A DNA stretch of 63,419 bases from DASUFP01 sp036274495. Its GTDB lineage: Bacteria; Bacteroidota; Bacteroidia; AKYH767-A; OLB10. The position numbers were made by a program, and so were the translations under genes. Positions 45,257 to 54,447 of this stretch are shown here, piece after piece. The stretch covers positions 1 through 63,419 of the forward strand of contig DASUFP010000050.1 of NCBI GenBank assembly GCA_036274495.1, in the 5' to 3' direction. A model generated the notes under the pieces. That model did not search any database and had not been told where the DNA came from. It saw only the letters and a list, made by a program, of their open reading frames with translations. Within the stretch, counting starts at the first letter, position 1; the number at the start of each line of letters is the position of its first letter.

Positions 45257-46108
45257 ATGAGCGATCAAAAAATTGAGCGCCGTTCCGGAATAGGCTGGAA
45301 TGAATTTATTAATGAATATGTAAAAACCAATACGCCTGTAATTCTGACAGACGCTGCCGCGGGATGGCAGGCACACAAGCTTTTTAATCCGGATTATTTT
45401 AAAAAAAATTACCCTGAAAAAACCGCTTCCATTTCTGATAAAAGGTATACACTTTCTGAGTATATAGACCTGATGCTTGCTTCTACTGAAGCCAATCCTG
45501 CACCGTATCCTTTTAAAATTGACATCGAAAAAAATTTCACCGAATTACTTCCTTTCATCCAGCCCGGTTTTTCTGTTTTAGAAAATAACTGGCTCAAATC
45601 TCCATTGATAACCAAACGTGTGATGCCGCAGGCCGCTACACTCGAAATTTTCTTTGGAGGCGAATCCGGCTGGTTCCCTTATATTCATTACGATTTATAC
45701 GGCTTGTATGCCATCGTAACTCAGGTTTACGGAAGAAAGGAGTTTACCGTATATGCTCCGGGACAGGAAGTTTATCTGTATCCCGAGAAAGAACACCCCT
45801 GGAAATCTTCCATAAAAGAATATTACAAACCCGATTACAACAAATATCCTTTATTCAAAGAGGCAAGTCCCGTAAGTGATGTTGTAAGTCCCGGCGAAAC
45901 AATTTTTGTTCCTAAAGGATGGTGGCATACAGCACGGTCTCTTGAACCAACCATTTCCATTGCACAGGACCTGCTCACCCGATATAATTGGGATATTTTT
46001 GAACGTGATGTTCTTTTTTACAAGAAAAAAGAGGGTGCACTCAAGGCAGCTGCTTATGCACTTTATATGAAATTTGTAGGGTTATCGCTGCATATGAAGA
46101 ATGGATAA
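45257..46108 (+). CDS. Cupin-like / JmjC-fold protein
   Basis: I take ATG 45257 (MSDQKIERRSGIGWNEFINE), 283 residues, over a TTG 36 nt upstream. The sequence follows the cupin_8/FIH-like pattern of 2-oxoglutarate Fe(II) dioxygenases. It has PVILTDAAAGWQAHKLFNPD near the N-terminus, the metal motif IHYDLYGLYAIVTQVYGRKE (HxD) and the second histidine in VPKGWWHTARSLEPTIS. This supports a hydroxylase function, but the substrate is unknown. It is followed 15 nt later by a small membrane protein. Confidence 0.85.
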   Translation: MSDQKIERRSGIGWNEFINEYVKTNTPVILTDAAAGWQAHKLFNPDYFKKNYPEKTASISDKRYTLSEYIDLMLASTEANPAPYPFKIDIEKNFTELLPFIQPGFSVLENNWLKSPLITKRVMPQAATLEIFFGGESGWFPYIHYDLYGLYAIVTQVYGRKEFTVYAPGQEVYLYPEKEHPWKSSIKEYYKPDYNKYPLFKEASPVSDVVSPGETIFVPKGWWHTARSLEPTISIAQDLLTRYNWDIFERDVLFYKKKEGALKAAAYALYMKFVGLSLHMKNG

Positions 46109-46123
46109 ACTAAAAACTACGAC

Positions 46124-46486
46124 ATGGCGAGAGAAAGGGACTTGACAGTATTTGTTGTCAGACTGCTGACAACTGCAGTTTCAGCTGTTATTGTAGGGTA
46201 TTTACTGCCGGGTATCAGACTCGATTCATTTATGGCTGCTTTATTACTCGCAGCTGTTCTGGCAATTCTAAACGCTTTTGTAAAACCACTGCTTATTTTT
46301 CTGACACTCCCTTTTACTATATTGACATTTGGGCTTTTTCTTATAGTTGTAAATGCACTGATTATTTTATTAGCGCAAAAATTGGTTCCCGGGTTTTATG
46401 TAGCGGGATTTTGGTGGGCGGTACTTTTTAGTATTATTCTGTCAGTAGTTGTTGCCGCATTTGATTCACTTACAGGAAACCGTTAA
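46124..46486 (+). CDS. Small four-helix membrane protein (phage holin family 4 / YvlD-like)
   Basis: This 120-residue protein has four hydrophobic helices. Its conserved core is LLAAVLAILNAFVKPLLIFL, LPFTILTFGLFLIVVNALII and LVPGFYVAGFWWAVLFSIIL, the pattern of the DUF-type family called phage holin 4-2 or YvlD. Despite the name these are mostly chromosomal membrane proteins of unknown role; nothing here indicates a prophage. It is the second gene of a small unit with the cupin-like gene. Confidence 0.88.
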   Translation: MARERDLTVFVVRLLTTAVSAVIVGYLLPGIRLDSFMAALLLAAVLAILNAFVKPLLIFLTLPFTILTFGLFLIVVNALIILLAQKLVPGFYVAGFWWAVLFSIILSVVVAAFDSLTGNR

Positions 46487-46497
46487 GGTTTCGAATG

Positions 46498-49287
46498 CTA
46501 ACGGTGACATAAATCGGCGTATGGACAAAAGGTACATCTTCTGATGTCATCCGTTCGCTGAAATGGGATTTCAGGGTTAAACATTGATTCAACAATACCG
46601 GTAAGCTGCTCTTTAAACCAGTCTACATTTTCTTTATTAACCGATTCTGCTTTAACAAGTCCCTGGTTTAGTTTTTGAGCAACATAAAATCCGGGTTCAA
46701 CAATTGCATCAGGGAAATATGACTGGTAAACCAGCGTGTAAAAAAAGAGTTGAAAAAGTGTTTTGTAATCAGGGTTTGTGATAATACTCTCCAGGTTTTT
46801 TGCTGAAGATTTAACTTTCCCCGTTTTATAATCTATTATCCGCGTAACTCCGTTTCTGCTGTCGATACGGTCGAACCGACCAAGCAACTTAACATTTCCG
46901 AATGAGGTTGGTAAGGTGGTTGTAAAGGATTCTTCAAGGCCTGTAATAGTAAAAGGGGCATCTATCAGGTCATTTTTCAAAATCCTCTTTACCAATTCTC
47001 TTAAAGCACCTGCCAAAATTTTGTCGTTACCTTCTAATTTGTCATGAGAGGTTTTAAATTCATGATGTATTGCAGCGTCAACAGCCTCATCAGCATTTTT
47101 GATCAACGATTGAATAATAGTTGTGTCAATGGTCGACTCCTTGTAGGGTTTATATAAATTCTCAAGAGCAAGGTGAAGAATGTTTCCAAAGACATCTGCT
47201 TCAATTGAATCTGAATCTTTTGATGATTCCTTTATTCCTGCAATGTAGTTGTAGTAAAAACGGAGACTGCATGAAATATAAGTGGTAAGTGCAGTTGCCG
47301 AAAGTGTCAGAGTTGAATCATTTGAAATGTAACCTTTCAAACGATCCATTACATTAGAATTTTTGGGTACTGATACCTGTTTGTCTTCGGCAATTTCAAT
47401 GGGAGTGTTTACAATAAATTGAGACCATTTAAGCCGTTCACCCATATATTTTTTTAATTCCTGTTGCAATTGTAATATATATCTGCTGGGCTCACTGCCG
47501 GATAATCCTTTGATTTCAGTATCATAAATCAAGTGTACATTTTTGGCTTTGTGCAGCAGTCTGTAAAAATGATAAGCCGATGAGGCGTCCTGTTCGATGT
47601 AAGTGGATAAACCAAAAGCTCTTCTCAAAGAAAAAGGTATAAACGATTTGCTTGCGTTATTCTTTGGCAGGATATCTTCATTGAATGAAAGGAATATCAG
47701 GGTTTCGAAATCAAGTGCGCGTGTTTCAAGAAATCCCATTACCTGTAGCCCTCGGACAGGTTCACCACTGAAAGGAAGTTTTAACCCGTTGACAACTTCG
47801 GTAATTATTTGCCAGGCGTCGGCTGCCGATAGTTCCCGGTTATAACTCTCAAAGAGCAATTCAAGTTCTTTCAGCTCCGAAGCAATAAAGGCAGTAACTT
47901 CATTTTCGAATTTACCTGACTCATTTGTCGTTAATGAATTGATTTTATCAAACAATGCACGCACAAACGAGGCCACTGCCGAAGGGGTTGAAACAGGTTC
48001 GGTAAGTATTTGAGCACAGTATTGGCCAACTTTTTGTTTCAGATCGGAACTTTTAATCCAGGGGGAAAAGGATGCTGTTTCGGCAGGCAGCTGTTTTTTG
48101 AACAATAACACACCAAGGGGATTGTTGAGCACAGCTTCCAGATGTGAATAGTAAAAAATGGAATCTCCGTCCTTAATTTTACGTGCACCGGTATACAATT
48201 CATTCAAAGCCCTGATCAGATCTGCATAAATTGTTTGTTTCAACGGAAGCCCCATTGTAACGTTCACCTGATCCGTATTTTTTGGCAACGAATAGAGCAT
48301 TGGGAACAATAATCCCTCATCGGGTAATACAATGGCAGTGGTATTAAGATCCGCTTTATTTTTAAGCAACAACTCCTCAATTAACTGACCGGCATATTTC
48401 GATTGACCTGACTGTAAAGGGACTCCGGTTACTGTTACAGCTAATGTATTCTTTGAGAACTGATCAGGGAAGAGGGGGGTGTCGGCTAAGTGAGATGTTC
48501 TGAAATAGTTTCCGGCTTCGTGATTACGGACCTTCGTAGTGTAATATTGATCTGCATCCCATTCCAACTGAACTGCGTACTGTTCTTTCAACTTATAAAT
48601 CAGTTGTTCTTCTATTTTTGAAAATCCATAGAATCCGCCAAAAACAAATGATGAATACGGTAATGTAAGTTCTTTATTACTGATTCTTTCCAAAAGCTGT
48701 CGGTAAGCCAGCCCCTCATAGGCAAGTTTTTTCTCTAAAAGTAAGCTCCTGAAATCATGATAAATTTGAATCAGCCTGTCCCAGTTTTCAGCAAAGCGGG
48801 CCTGCAGGTCTGTCAGTTTTGCAAGATTCATGGTTCCGGTAAAACGCGTGATCCACTCTAAAGCTGACTGATCATCGGCAAATAATTGTTCGAGCTGTCG
48901 GATTTCCCGTACACTTATAAAAAGTTCGGTAGGGTCCTCCAGTTGTTTGTCAACTTCATCAAAATCGTTTAATAACATCTGACCCCACGAATGGAATCTG
49001 GTAAAGGTTTGTTCCGGCCAAAACTTTCTGTTTACCCTGAACAGCAAAAAGAGCAATTCTTTTTCATCTGCAATTGTCAGTCCGCAGTGCTCAGAAACAA
49101 AATCACTTATACTCAAAATGCCGGGTGCCCATTGGGCTGTACCGGTAGCTGTAGCAAGCTTGTTCCTGAAAATCAGACAAGCTCTTCTGGTGGGAAAAAT
49201 AAAACAGGTGGAACTACCGGTTGCCGGCTGTTTATCAACAAACGACCGAACAATTTTATCGATAAAGGATGAGGTTGAACTGCCCAT
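46498..49287 (-). CDS. AddB-like PD-(D/E)XK nuclease/inactivated helicase
   Basis: The 929-residue protein looks like the AddB subunit of an AddAB recombination nuclease. The N-terminal part is a degenerate UvrD-like helicase (CFIFPTRRACLIFRNKLA at about 26-43). The C-terminal nuclease has GRFDRIDSRNGVTRIIDYKTGKV (D...DYK of PD-(D/E)XK). The 4Fe-4S cluster would be formed by the distant CSLRFYYNY cysteine and the terminal CTFCPYADLC. It should process double-strand DNA ends together with an AddA helicase. That partner gene is not adjacent or elsewhere in the window. Confidence 0.87.
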   Translation of the reverse strand: MGSSTSSFIDKIVRSFVDKQPATGSSTCFIFPTRRACLIFRNKLATATGTAQWAPGILSISDFVSEHCGLTIADEKELLFLLFRVNRKFWPEQTFTRFHSWGQMLLNDFDEVDKQLEDPTELFISVREIRQLEQLFADDQSALEWITRFTGTMNLAKLTDLQARFAENWDRLIQIYHDFRSLLLEKKLAYEGLAYRQLLERISNKELTLPYSSFVFGGFYGFSKIEEQLIYKLKEQYAVQLEWDADQYYTTKVRNHEAGNYFRTSHLADTPLFPDQFSKNTLAVTVTGVPLQSGQSKYAGQLIEELLLKNKADLNTTAIVLPDEGLLFPMLYSLPKNTDQVNVTMGLPLKQTIYADLIRALNELYTGARKIKDGDSIFYYSHLEAVLNNPLGVLLFKKQLPAETASFSPWIKSSDLKQKVGQYCAQILTEPVSTPSAVASFVRALFDKINSLTTNESGKFENEVTAFIASELKELELLFESYNRELSAADAWQIITEVVNGLKLPFSGEPVRGLQVMGFLETRALDFETLIFLSFNEDILPKNNASKSFIPFSLRRAFGLSTYIEQDASSAYHFYRLLHKAKNVHLIYDTEIKGLSGSEPSRYILQLQQELKKYMGERLKWSQFIVNTPIEIAEDKQVSVPKNSNVMDRLKGYISNDSTLTLSATALTTYISCSLRFYYNYIAGIKESSKDSDSIEADVFGNILHLALENLYKPYKESTIDTTIIQSLIKNADEAVDAAIHHEFKTSHDKLEGNDKILAGALRELVKRILKNDLIDAPFTITGLEESFTTTLPTSFGNVKLLGRFDRIDSRNGVTRIIDYKTGKVKSSAKNLESIITNPDYKTLFQLFFYTLVYQSYFPDAIVEPGFYVAQKLNQGLVKAESVNKENVDWFKEQLTGIVESMFNPEIPFQRTDDIRRCTFCPYADLCHR

Positions 49288-49294
49288 TAACAGG

Positions 49295-49302
49295 CAAATG
49301 TA
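49295..49302 (-). promoter_or_regulatory. TACATTTG -7 element abutting the AddB-like start
   Basis: Minus-strand TACATTTG fits TAnnTTTG and ends 7 nt before the start codon at 49287. Transcription would then begin about 3 nt before the ATG, the same near-leaderless arrangement as at the double ligase gene. Confidence 0.4.
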
Positions 49303-49400
49303 GGGGAATCATAATTCATGCTGAATAGTGCTTTGATTTTGTTGAAACTTTTCCGTCTGCAGGTCATATTTCGTGGGAGTTGCACGATACTTTTATGCCA

Positions 49401-50702
49401 ATGAAAAAAATCGGATTAATACTCATGTTTTTTGGCTTACCCGGACTTATGAGTGTGGCATATGGACAGCAGAAAAAGGAGGTCATGGGATATTATGCGG
49501 GCTGGAAATGGTATGACCGTAATAAACTGGTTAACCCGCTCACAATCGACTATTCCAGATACACCACAATTGCGTACGCTTTTTTTCAACCCACTCCCGA
49601 TGGTACTGTCACCTGTCCTGACCCATGGGCCGAAAAAAATCTATTGCTGGGAGCAAATGGAACCTCCGTTCCGAAGCCTACGCTTGTTTCTGAAGCACAC
49701 AGGAAAGGAGTGAAGGTTATTATTTCGGTAGGAGGGTGGACCTATTCAGATGTATTTCCTTTAATTGCTGCTTCTCCTGCCGCACGAAAAAAGTTAGCAA
49801 GGAATTGTTCGGCACTGATAAAAAAATATGGGATAGATGGTATAGACATTGACTGGGAGTACCCCGGATACAAAAAGCATAACGGGTCCGGCAATGATAC
49901 CGGCAACTTCACCCTGCTGCTGCAGGAAATCCGTTCAGAATTGAATAAATGCGAACAGGAAACGGGTAAAAAAATGTTACTTACGGCAGCATTCGGGGTT
50001 TCGCCGGAACGTATTGACGCTATAGAATGGGACAAGGTTACCGGCCTGCTGGATATGATTAACCTTATGTCGTACAATTACAGCGGTCCCTGGGATGAAT
50101 ATACTGGACACAATGCCCCGCTTTACTCAAGCTGTCCCGAAAACAGCGCACTTACAATTGATCATTCTGTCTGCTATCTCACGGCAAATAAACAGGTACC
50201 GGCTGAAAAAATAAACATTGGCCTGGCATTTTTCGGTCGGGCCATTTCAACAGACGGCATATCGGGACTCAACAGCCACTCAACAGGTAAGCCGGACCTG
50301 ATCCAATTTGGTTCCGATCAGGGAGCCCCTGAGTATTATAATATTATCGCTAAACTGGGACTCTATGAATACCACCGCGATGAGAGTGCCGAAGTGCCTT
50401 ACCTGGAGGGTAAGGCAGGTATCCATTCTTTTGTAACATTTGATGACTCCCTTTCTGTAGCACGCAAGGCCGAATTTGTCGTGAACAGGGGGCTTCAGGG
50501 TGTTATCATATGGGAAATCACCGGCGATTATCTTGACAACGGACACGGAAATGGTTTGAGAACCCCTTTAGCCGACGCGGTGTTTAATGTATTTCATGCC
50601 TCTCAAACCGGATTTTCCTTTCGGCCGCAGTCAGTGGTCGTTCCATCCGAATCAGAATCAGTGGTAATCCCTGAACAACCGGGAGTTGGAAAAAGTGACT
50701 AA
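49401..50702 (+). CDS. Glycoside hydrolase family 18 (chitinase-like)
   Basis: I choose ATG 49401 (MKKIGLILMFFGLPGLMSVA), which gives a clean signal peptide and 433 residues; ATG 49395 and TTG 49380 are alternatives. The GH18 TIM-barrel motif is DGIDIDWE (146-153, catalytic Glu153). Upstream is VIISVGGWTYSDVF (SxGG), and further motifs are MINLMSYNYSG, IGLAFFGRAI and GVIIWEITGDY. It should cut beta-1,4-GlcNAc chains (chitin or peptidoglycan-like). There is no chitin-binding or sorting domain; the tail is a short Pro/Ser/Glu-rich stretch. It is first in a tight three-gene unit with a lipoprotein and a protease. Confidence 0.93.
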   Translation: MKKIGLILMFFGLPGLMSVAYGQQKKEVMGYYAGWKWYDRNKLVNPLTIDYSRYTTIAYAFFQPTPDGTVTCPDPWAEKNLLLGANGTSVPKPTLVSEAHRKGVKVIISVGGWTYSDVFPLIAASPAARKKLARNCSALIKKYGIDGIDIDWEYPGYKKHNGSGNDTGNFTLLLQEIRSELNKCEQETGKKMLLTAAFGVSPERIDAIEWDKVTGLLDMINLMSYNYSGPWDEYTGHNAPLYSSCPENSALTIDHSVCYLTANKQVPAEKINIGLAFFGRAISTDGISGLNSHSTGKPDLIQFGSDQGAPEYYNIIAKLGLYEYHRDESAEVPYLEGKAGIHSFVTFDDSLSVARKAEFVVNRGLQGVIIWEITGDYLDNGHGNGLRTPLADAVFNVFHASQTGFSFRPQSVVVPSESESVVIPEQPGVGKSD

Positions 50703-50710
50703 ATTTGTGC

Positions 50711-51274
50711 ATGTTCAGATGCTCCACCAAAGGTTTATCAGCGGGATTTTTGTTACCTGTTTTACTTATTTTTTCGTGTTCAAGTAAAACAAGTTCTGTC
50801 GCCAGCGGAGAATGCTGGAAAACATTGGATGTTTCTGCCACCAGGCCTTGCGAAGGGAAGACGTTCCCGCTTAAATACCGGTTGCTGGAGGTGGATTACC
50901 CGGGTCTCCGTAACAATTTGAAACGTCTGGATGAGGGTGCAGCGGGCGATTCTATCGATTTGCCAATTCCATTGCCGGAAGGCAACAATGTATTATACAC
51001 GCTCTTTAAAGTACAGGTAATGCCGGATGCACTGGCACAAAAATACCCTGACATTCACACTTATTCCGGCAAAAACAAATCAAATGCATCCGAAACTATC
51101 CGCCTTGATATTTCGCCGGCAGGTGTCAGAGCAATGATTCTGTCCCCTTCCGGCACAGTTTTCATTGACCCATATTGCAGCGGGGATTCAACACACGTAA
51201 TAAGTTATTACAAAAAAGATATGCCCGAAAACACTAAACAACCATTCGAAGAGGTGATACCGGGCGACAACTAA
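50711..51274 (+). CDS. Lipoprotein resembling the propeptide of the downstream protease
   Basis: Starting at ATG 50711 gives 187 residues with a lipoprotein signal (LLPVLLIFSC, Cys23). The rest aligns by eye with residues about 28-165 of the protease encoded next. Shared landmarks, in order, are W-x-x-LD, (V/L)KY, a PxPxG turn, VMPDALAQKYPDIHTYSG against VMHPLLAKKYPQISTYQG, a RxD strand, AM(I/V)xxPxxTxFIDPY and a Y(F/Y)K-(R/K)D ending. The protease domain itself is absent. It could be a membrane-anchored inhibitor or folding helper for the protease, or a leftover of duplication. The gene lies 8 nt after the GH18 gene and 20 nt before the protease. Confidence 0.82.
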   Translation: MFRCSTKGLSAGFLLPVLLIFSCSSKTSSVASGECWKTLDVSATRPCEGKTFPLKYRLLEVDYPGLRNNLKRLDEGAAGDSIDLPIPLPEGNNVLYTLFKVQVMPDALAQKYPDIHTYSGKNKSNASETIRLDISPAGVRAMILSPSGTVFIDPYCSGDSTHVISYYKKDMPENTKQPFEEVIPGDN

Positions 51275-51294
51275 CCCCTCTTATCTTAACCATT

Positions 51295-53502
51295 ATGAAA
51301 AACAATTTAAAGGTATGCTTGCTGTTGGTCGTGTTACTCACTGCAGGAACAAATGTATTTTCTGCCGGCAAGGGACCCTGGCAGCAACTTGATCAAAAAA
51401 GAGTGGCAATAACCGGAACAAGGTATATTTATCCGGTTAAATACCTTTCTTTCGGGCTCGACCTGCCGGCCTTAAAAAGCCAGTTTACTACAGTTACCGG
51501 AAAAGTAAATGGTAAAACTACAGTTTCCATTCCGGCGCCGGATGGCTCCTGGATGGAGTTCCAGATTTCTGAGGCAGAAGTAATGCATCCGCTGCTGGCT
51601 AAAAAATATCCGCAGATTTCGACTTACCAGGGAATTTGCACCACCGACAAAAGTGTGAGTGCCCGGTTCGATTTTACCCAGTTTGGTTTTCATGCAATGG
51701 TGATGGCACCTGGCCGCACTTTTTTCATCGATCCTTATTCATTAACCGATACCGGATTGTATCTGGTTTACTTTAAGCGCGATTTTGCAACTGATAAGGA
51801 ATTTCATTGCCTGGTCGACAATGACGATCATGCCGATGTTCCTGTTGCTTCCCGTTCAAACGGTACCGATCTGAGAACGTATCGTCTGGCTATGGCTTGC
51901 ACAGGCGAATATGCCGCGTTTTACGGTGGCACTGTTCCGGGAGCTTTGGCCGGTATTGTTACTTCCGTGAACCGGGTTACTGGCGTATATGAACGTGAAT
52001 TTTCGATTCGAATGGTGCTGGTTCCGAACACCGACACCTTGATTTTTACAAACCCCAATACCGATCCTTATACCAATAACAACGGGAGTACCATGCTCGG
52101 ACAAAATCAAACAACTGTGATGGCCAGAATTGGAGGTCCTAATTTTGATATAGGCCATGTTTTCAGTACCGGCGGCGGAGGTATTGCCGGGCTGGGTGTT
52201 GTTTGTTATTACTCACAGAAAGCAATGGGTGTAACGGGTTTGAATGCGCCAGTTGGAGATCCCTTTGATATAGATTACGTAGCACACGAAATGGGACATC
52301 AGTTTGGAGGCAATCACACCTTTAACTGCGAAACCGGCAGTTGCAGTGGTAACCGATCAGGAAATGCAGCTTATGAACCCGGAAGCGGGAGTACCATTAT
52401 GGCTTATGCCGGTATTTGTTCGGGTAATAATCTTCAAAACCACAGTGACGACTACTTTCATTCAAAAAGTTTCGATGAGGTAATGACGTATACCACCACG
52501 GGCATTGGATCCAATTGTCCTGTAATAACCGCTACAGGAAATACACCCCCGACCATTAATCCGGGAGGAAATTATACAATCCCTTATCTCACACCGTTCA
52601 GGTTAACCGGAAGCGCTTCCGATCCTGACGGAGATACACTTACCTATTGCTGGGAAGAATACGATCTGGGTCCCGGAGGCAGCTGGAGTGCTCCCATAAA
52701 TAACGCACCAATATTCAGGTCGTTTAATCCAACTACCGATCCGGTGCGCCTCTTTCCGAAGCTTTCAAATATTTTAAATAATACCCAAACAATCGGTGAG
52801 GTAAAACCCTCATACGCCCGGGTCCTGCATTTTAAACTTACAGTAAGAGACAACCGCTTAAACGGGGGAGGCGTTACCAATAACGACACGCTGGTGGCGG
52901 TGAATGTGATTAATACAGGTCAGCCATTCGCAATAACCTCACCTAACACAACAGGTATCACCTGGGCAGCGGGCGGCACCGAAACGGTTACATGGGACGT
53001 TGGCGGAAGCGACCTTGCGCCAATCAGTACACCTACCGTCAATATTTTACTGAGTACTGATGGCGGACTCACATTCCCCACAATTCTTGCTTCTGGTGTT
53101 CCAAACAACGGTACTGCTCAGGTTCCGGTTCCTGTTACAATCACTGCTACTGCAAGAGTCATGGTCGAAGGAAACGGAAATATTTTCTTTGATATCAATG
53201 ATAAAAATTTTTCCATCGGTACTGTAGGGATCTCTGAATATGAAAGCAGCAATAACTGGAGTATAGGCCCAAATCCTGCTGCTGATCAGGTGACATTTGA
53301 AATTCTTGATCCTCTCATTTTAAATCGCTCAGGTTTAACAGCTCAGGTTATGGATGTATCCGGAAGATTGATTTTATCAGCACCCATTAATGATTCAAAG
53401 ACCATTATCAGGGTAGATAAGCTATCAAAAGGAATCTATTTTGCACGTATTGCCGATAATCAGAATGGAAGGTACGCTACTATTCGCTTTGTAAAAAACT
53501 GA
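51295..53502 (+). CDS. Reprolysin-like (M12B-type) metalloprotease with T9SS domain
   Basis: The 735-residue protein has a signal peptide (about 1-24), a propeptide-like region (about 28-190) and a metzincin catalytic domain. The zinc motif is HEMGHQFGGNH (H331, E332, H335, H341), and the Met-turn is STIMAYAGIC. Cysteine pairs (CETGSC) flank the site. Beta-sandwich domains follow (about 415-650, with GSASDPDGDTLTYCWEE). A type A sorting domain forms the last 75 or so residues (IGPNPAADQVTFEIL, SKGIYFARIAD). Type IX secretion would place it outside the cell. It is last in the GH18-lipoprotein-protease unit. Confidence 0.93.
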   Translation: MKNNLKVCLLLVVLLTAGTNVFSAGKGPWQQLDQKRVAITGTRYIYPVKYLSFGLDLPALKSQFTTVTGKVNGKTTVSIPAPDGSWMEFQISEAEVMHPLLAKKYPQISTYQGICTTDKSVSARFDFTQFGFHAMVMAPGRTFFIDPYSLTDTGLYLVYFKRDFATDKEFHCLVDNDDHADVPVASRSNGTDLRTYRLAMACTGEYAAFYGGTVPGALAGIVTSVNRVTGVYEREFSIRMVLVPNTDTLIFTNPNTDPYTNNNGSTMLGQNQTTVMARIGGPNFDIGHVFSTGGGGIAGLGVVCYYSQKAMGVTGLNAPVGDPFDIDYVAHEMGHQFGGNHTFNCETGSCSGNRSGNAAYEPGSGSTIMAYAGICSGNNLQNHSDDYFHSKSFDEVMTYTTTGIGSNCPVITATGNTPPTINPGGNYTIPYLTPFRLTGSASDPDGDTLTYCWEEYDLGPGGSWSAPINNAPIFRSFNPTTDPVRLFPKLSNILNNTQTIGEVKPSYARVLHFKLTVRDNRLNGGGVTNNDTLVAVNVINTGQPFAITSPNTTGITWAAGGTETVTWDVGGSDLAPISTPTVNILLSTDGGLTFPTILASGVPNNGTAQVPVPVTITATARVMVEGNGNIFFDINDKNFSIGTVGISEYESSNNWSIGPNPAADQVTFEILDPLILNRSGLTAQVMDVSGRLILSAPINDSKTIIRVDKLSKGIYFARIADNQNGRYATIRFVKN

Positions 53503-53524
53503 ATTGTTGATGAAAGAAAAAAAG

Positions 53525-53550
53525 AGAGCGCAGCCCCCCGACTGCGCTCT
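53525..53550 (-). terminator. Terminator hairpin between the convergent protease and lipoprotein genes
   Basis: AGAGCGCAG and CTGCGCTCT form a perfect 9-bp GC-rich stem around an 8-nt C-rich loop. On the minus strand it is followed by CTTTTTTTCTTTC, so it works best for the coiled-coil lipoprotein gene. On the plus strand the T-run is lacking. Confidence 0.75.
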
Positions 53551-53577
53551 TGAAAATTGAATTGAAATAAAAGCTTA

Positions 53578-54447
53578 TTAGTTGCTGGTCATTACCACCA
53601 GGTATTTTGATGTGCTCCAGAATTTTTCAGCATCAGTTATCTTAATTTCACTGACTTTGTCGTTTTGTTTCTCAATGGAGTAAGATCCTGCCGGGTGAAC
53701 GGTAACCAGTTTGGCATCTTTTGTTCCTACCGGAATATTGCTGAGTTGAGTTATATCAATTGGTTTGAATGCTTCCTGATTCAGATTGGTCGAAAGCTTC
53801 TCTTCCTTACCAAGTCCGAGGAATCCGCCCTCTTTTGTTACAACCTGCTCATCGCGAAGTTTCTGATAGTTGCCCATTGCAATGTATGCAGTATTCATTT
53901 TCTTGGTTTGTGAAGCGATCACTTCAGTATTTGCCGAATCTTTACTGTTTAAGGTGGCTACAGTGGTATTCAGGTTATCAACTTTGACATTTAACGCCAC
54001 AAGCTGGTCGTTCAGGTTTACAAGCTGAGAATCTTTTTCAGCGATCTGGGTGTTCAATGATGCCACCATTTTTTCAAACTTTCCGATTTTGTAGTTTGAG
54101 TTCTTCAGTTTGCGGCTCAATTCTTCAGTTTTGGCTTTGCTGTCGTCCATCAGCTGGCTGATCGCCGCTATCTGAGATTTGATTTGTAATCTCACATCAC
54201 TGCTTACATCCTGCTTGTCGCCGGTTTTTTCAGCAATCAGATTTTGCTTTGCAGTAATTGCCGATAAGTTGCTTTCAATTTCTTCAAAGGAAGTGAAGAA
54301 CTCATCAATAGATTGGTCCTTTGCACTGGATACACTCATAAGGGAGTCTTTTTGCATTTGTAAAGCAGAAAGTTCCTTTTCGTGGTTTTCGCAACCAGCC
54401 GCTAGTAATGTAGTAACTATGGTCGCGCTTAAAATGATGTTTTTCAT
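53578..54447 (-). CDS. Coiled-coil lipoprotein, unknown function
   Basis: The 289-residue protein has a lipobox (LLAAGC, Cys19) and then a long helical region (about 20-200). It is rich in heptads, with segments such as VASLNTQIAEKDSQLVNLND and KVDNLNTTVATLNS, so it is very probably a coiled coil. A small C-terminal domain (about 215-289) has FKPIDITQLSNIPVG and KITDAEKFWSTSKYLVVM. The family is seen in Bacteroidota as an envelope lipoprotein, but I know no function. It is divergently placed from the hybrid kinase and has its own terminator. Confidence 0.82.
   Translation of the reverse strand: MKNIILSATIVTTLLAAGCENHEKELSALQMQKDSLMSVSSAKDQSIDEFFTSFEEIESNLSAITAKQNLIAEKTGDKQDVSSDVRLQIKSQIAAISQLMDDSKAKTEELSRKLKNSNYKIGKFEKMVASLNTQIAEKDSQLVNLNDQLVALNVKVDNLNTTVATLNSKDSANTEVIASQTKKMNTAYIAMGNYQKLRDEQVVTKEGGFLGLGKEEKLSTNLNQEAFKPIDITQLSNIPVGTKDAKLVTVHPAGSYSIEKQNDKVSEIKITDAEKFWSTSKYLVVMTSN

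Noticed and set aside
46124..46486. Phage holin, hence prophage remnant
   Set aside because: The family name is historical. No lysin, integrase, attachment site or other phage gene is nearby, and the gene pairs with a cupin-like gene.
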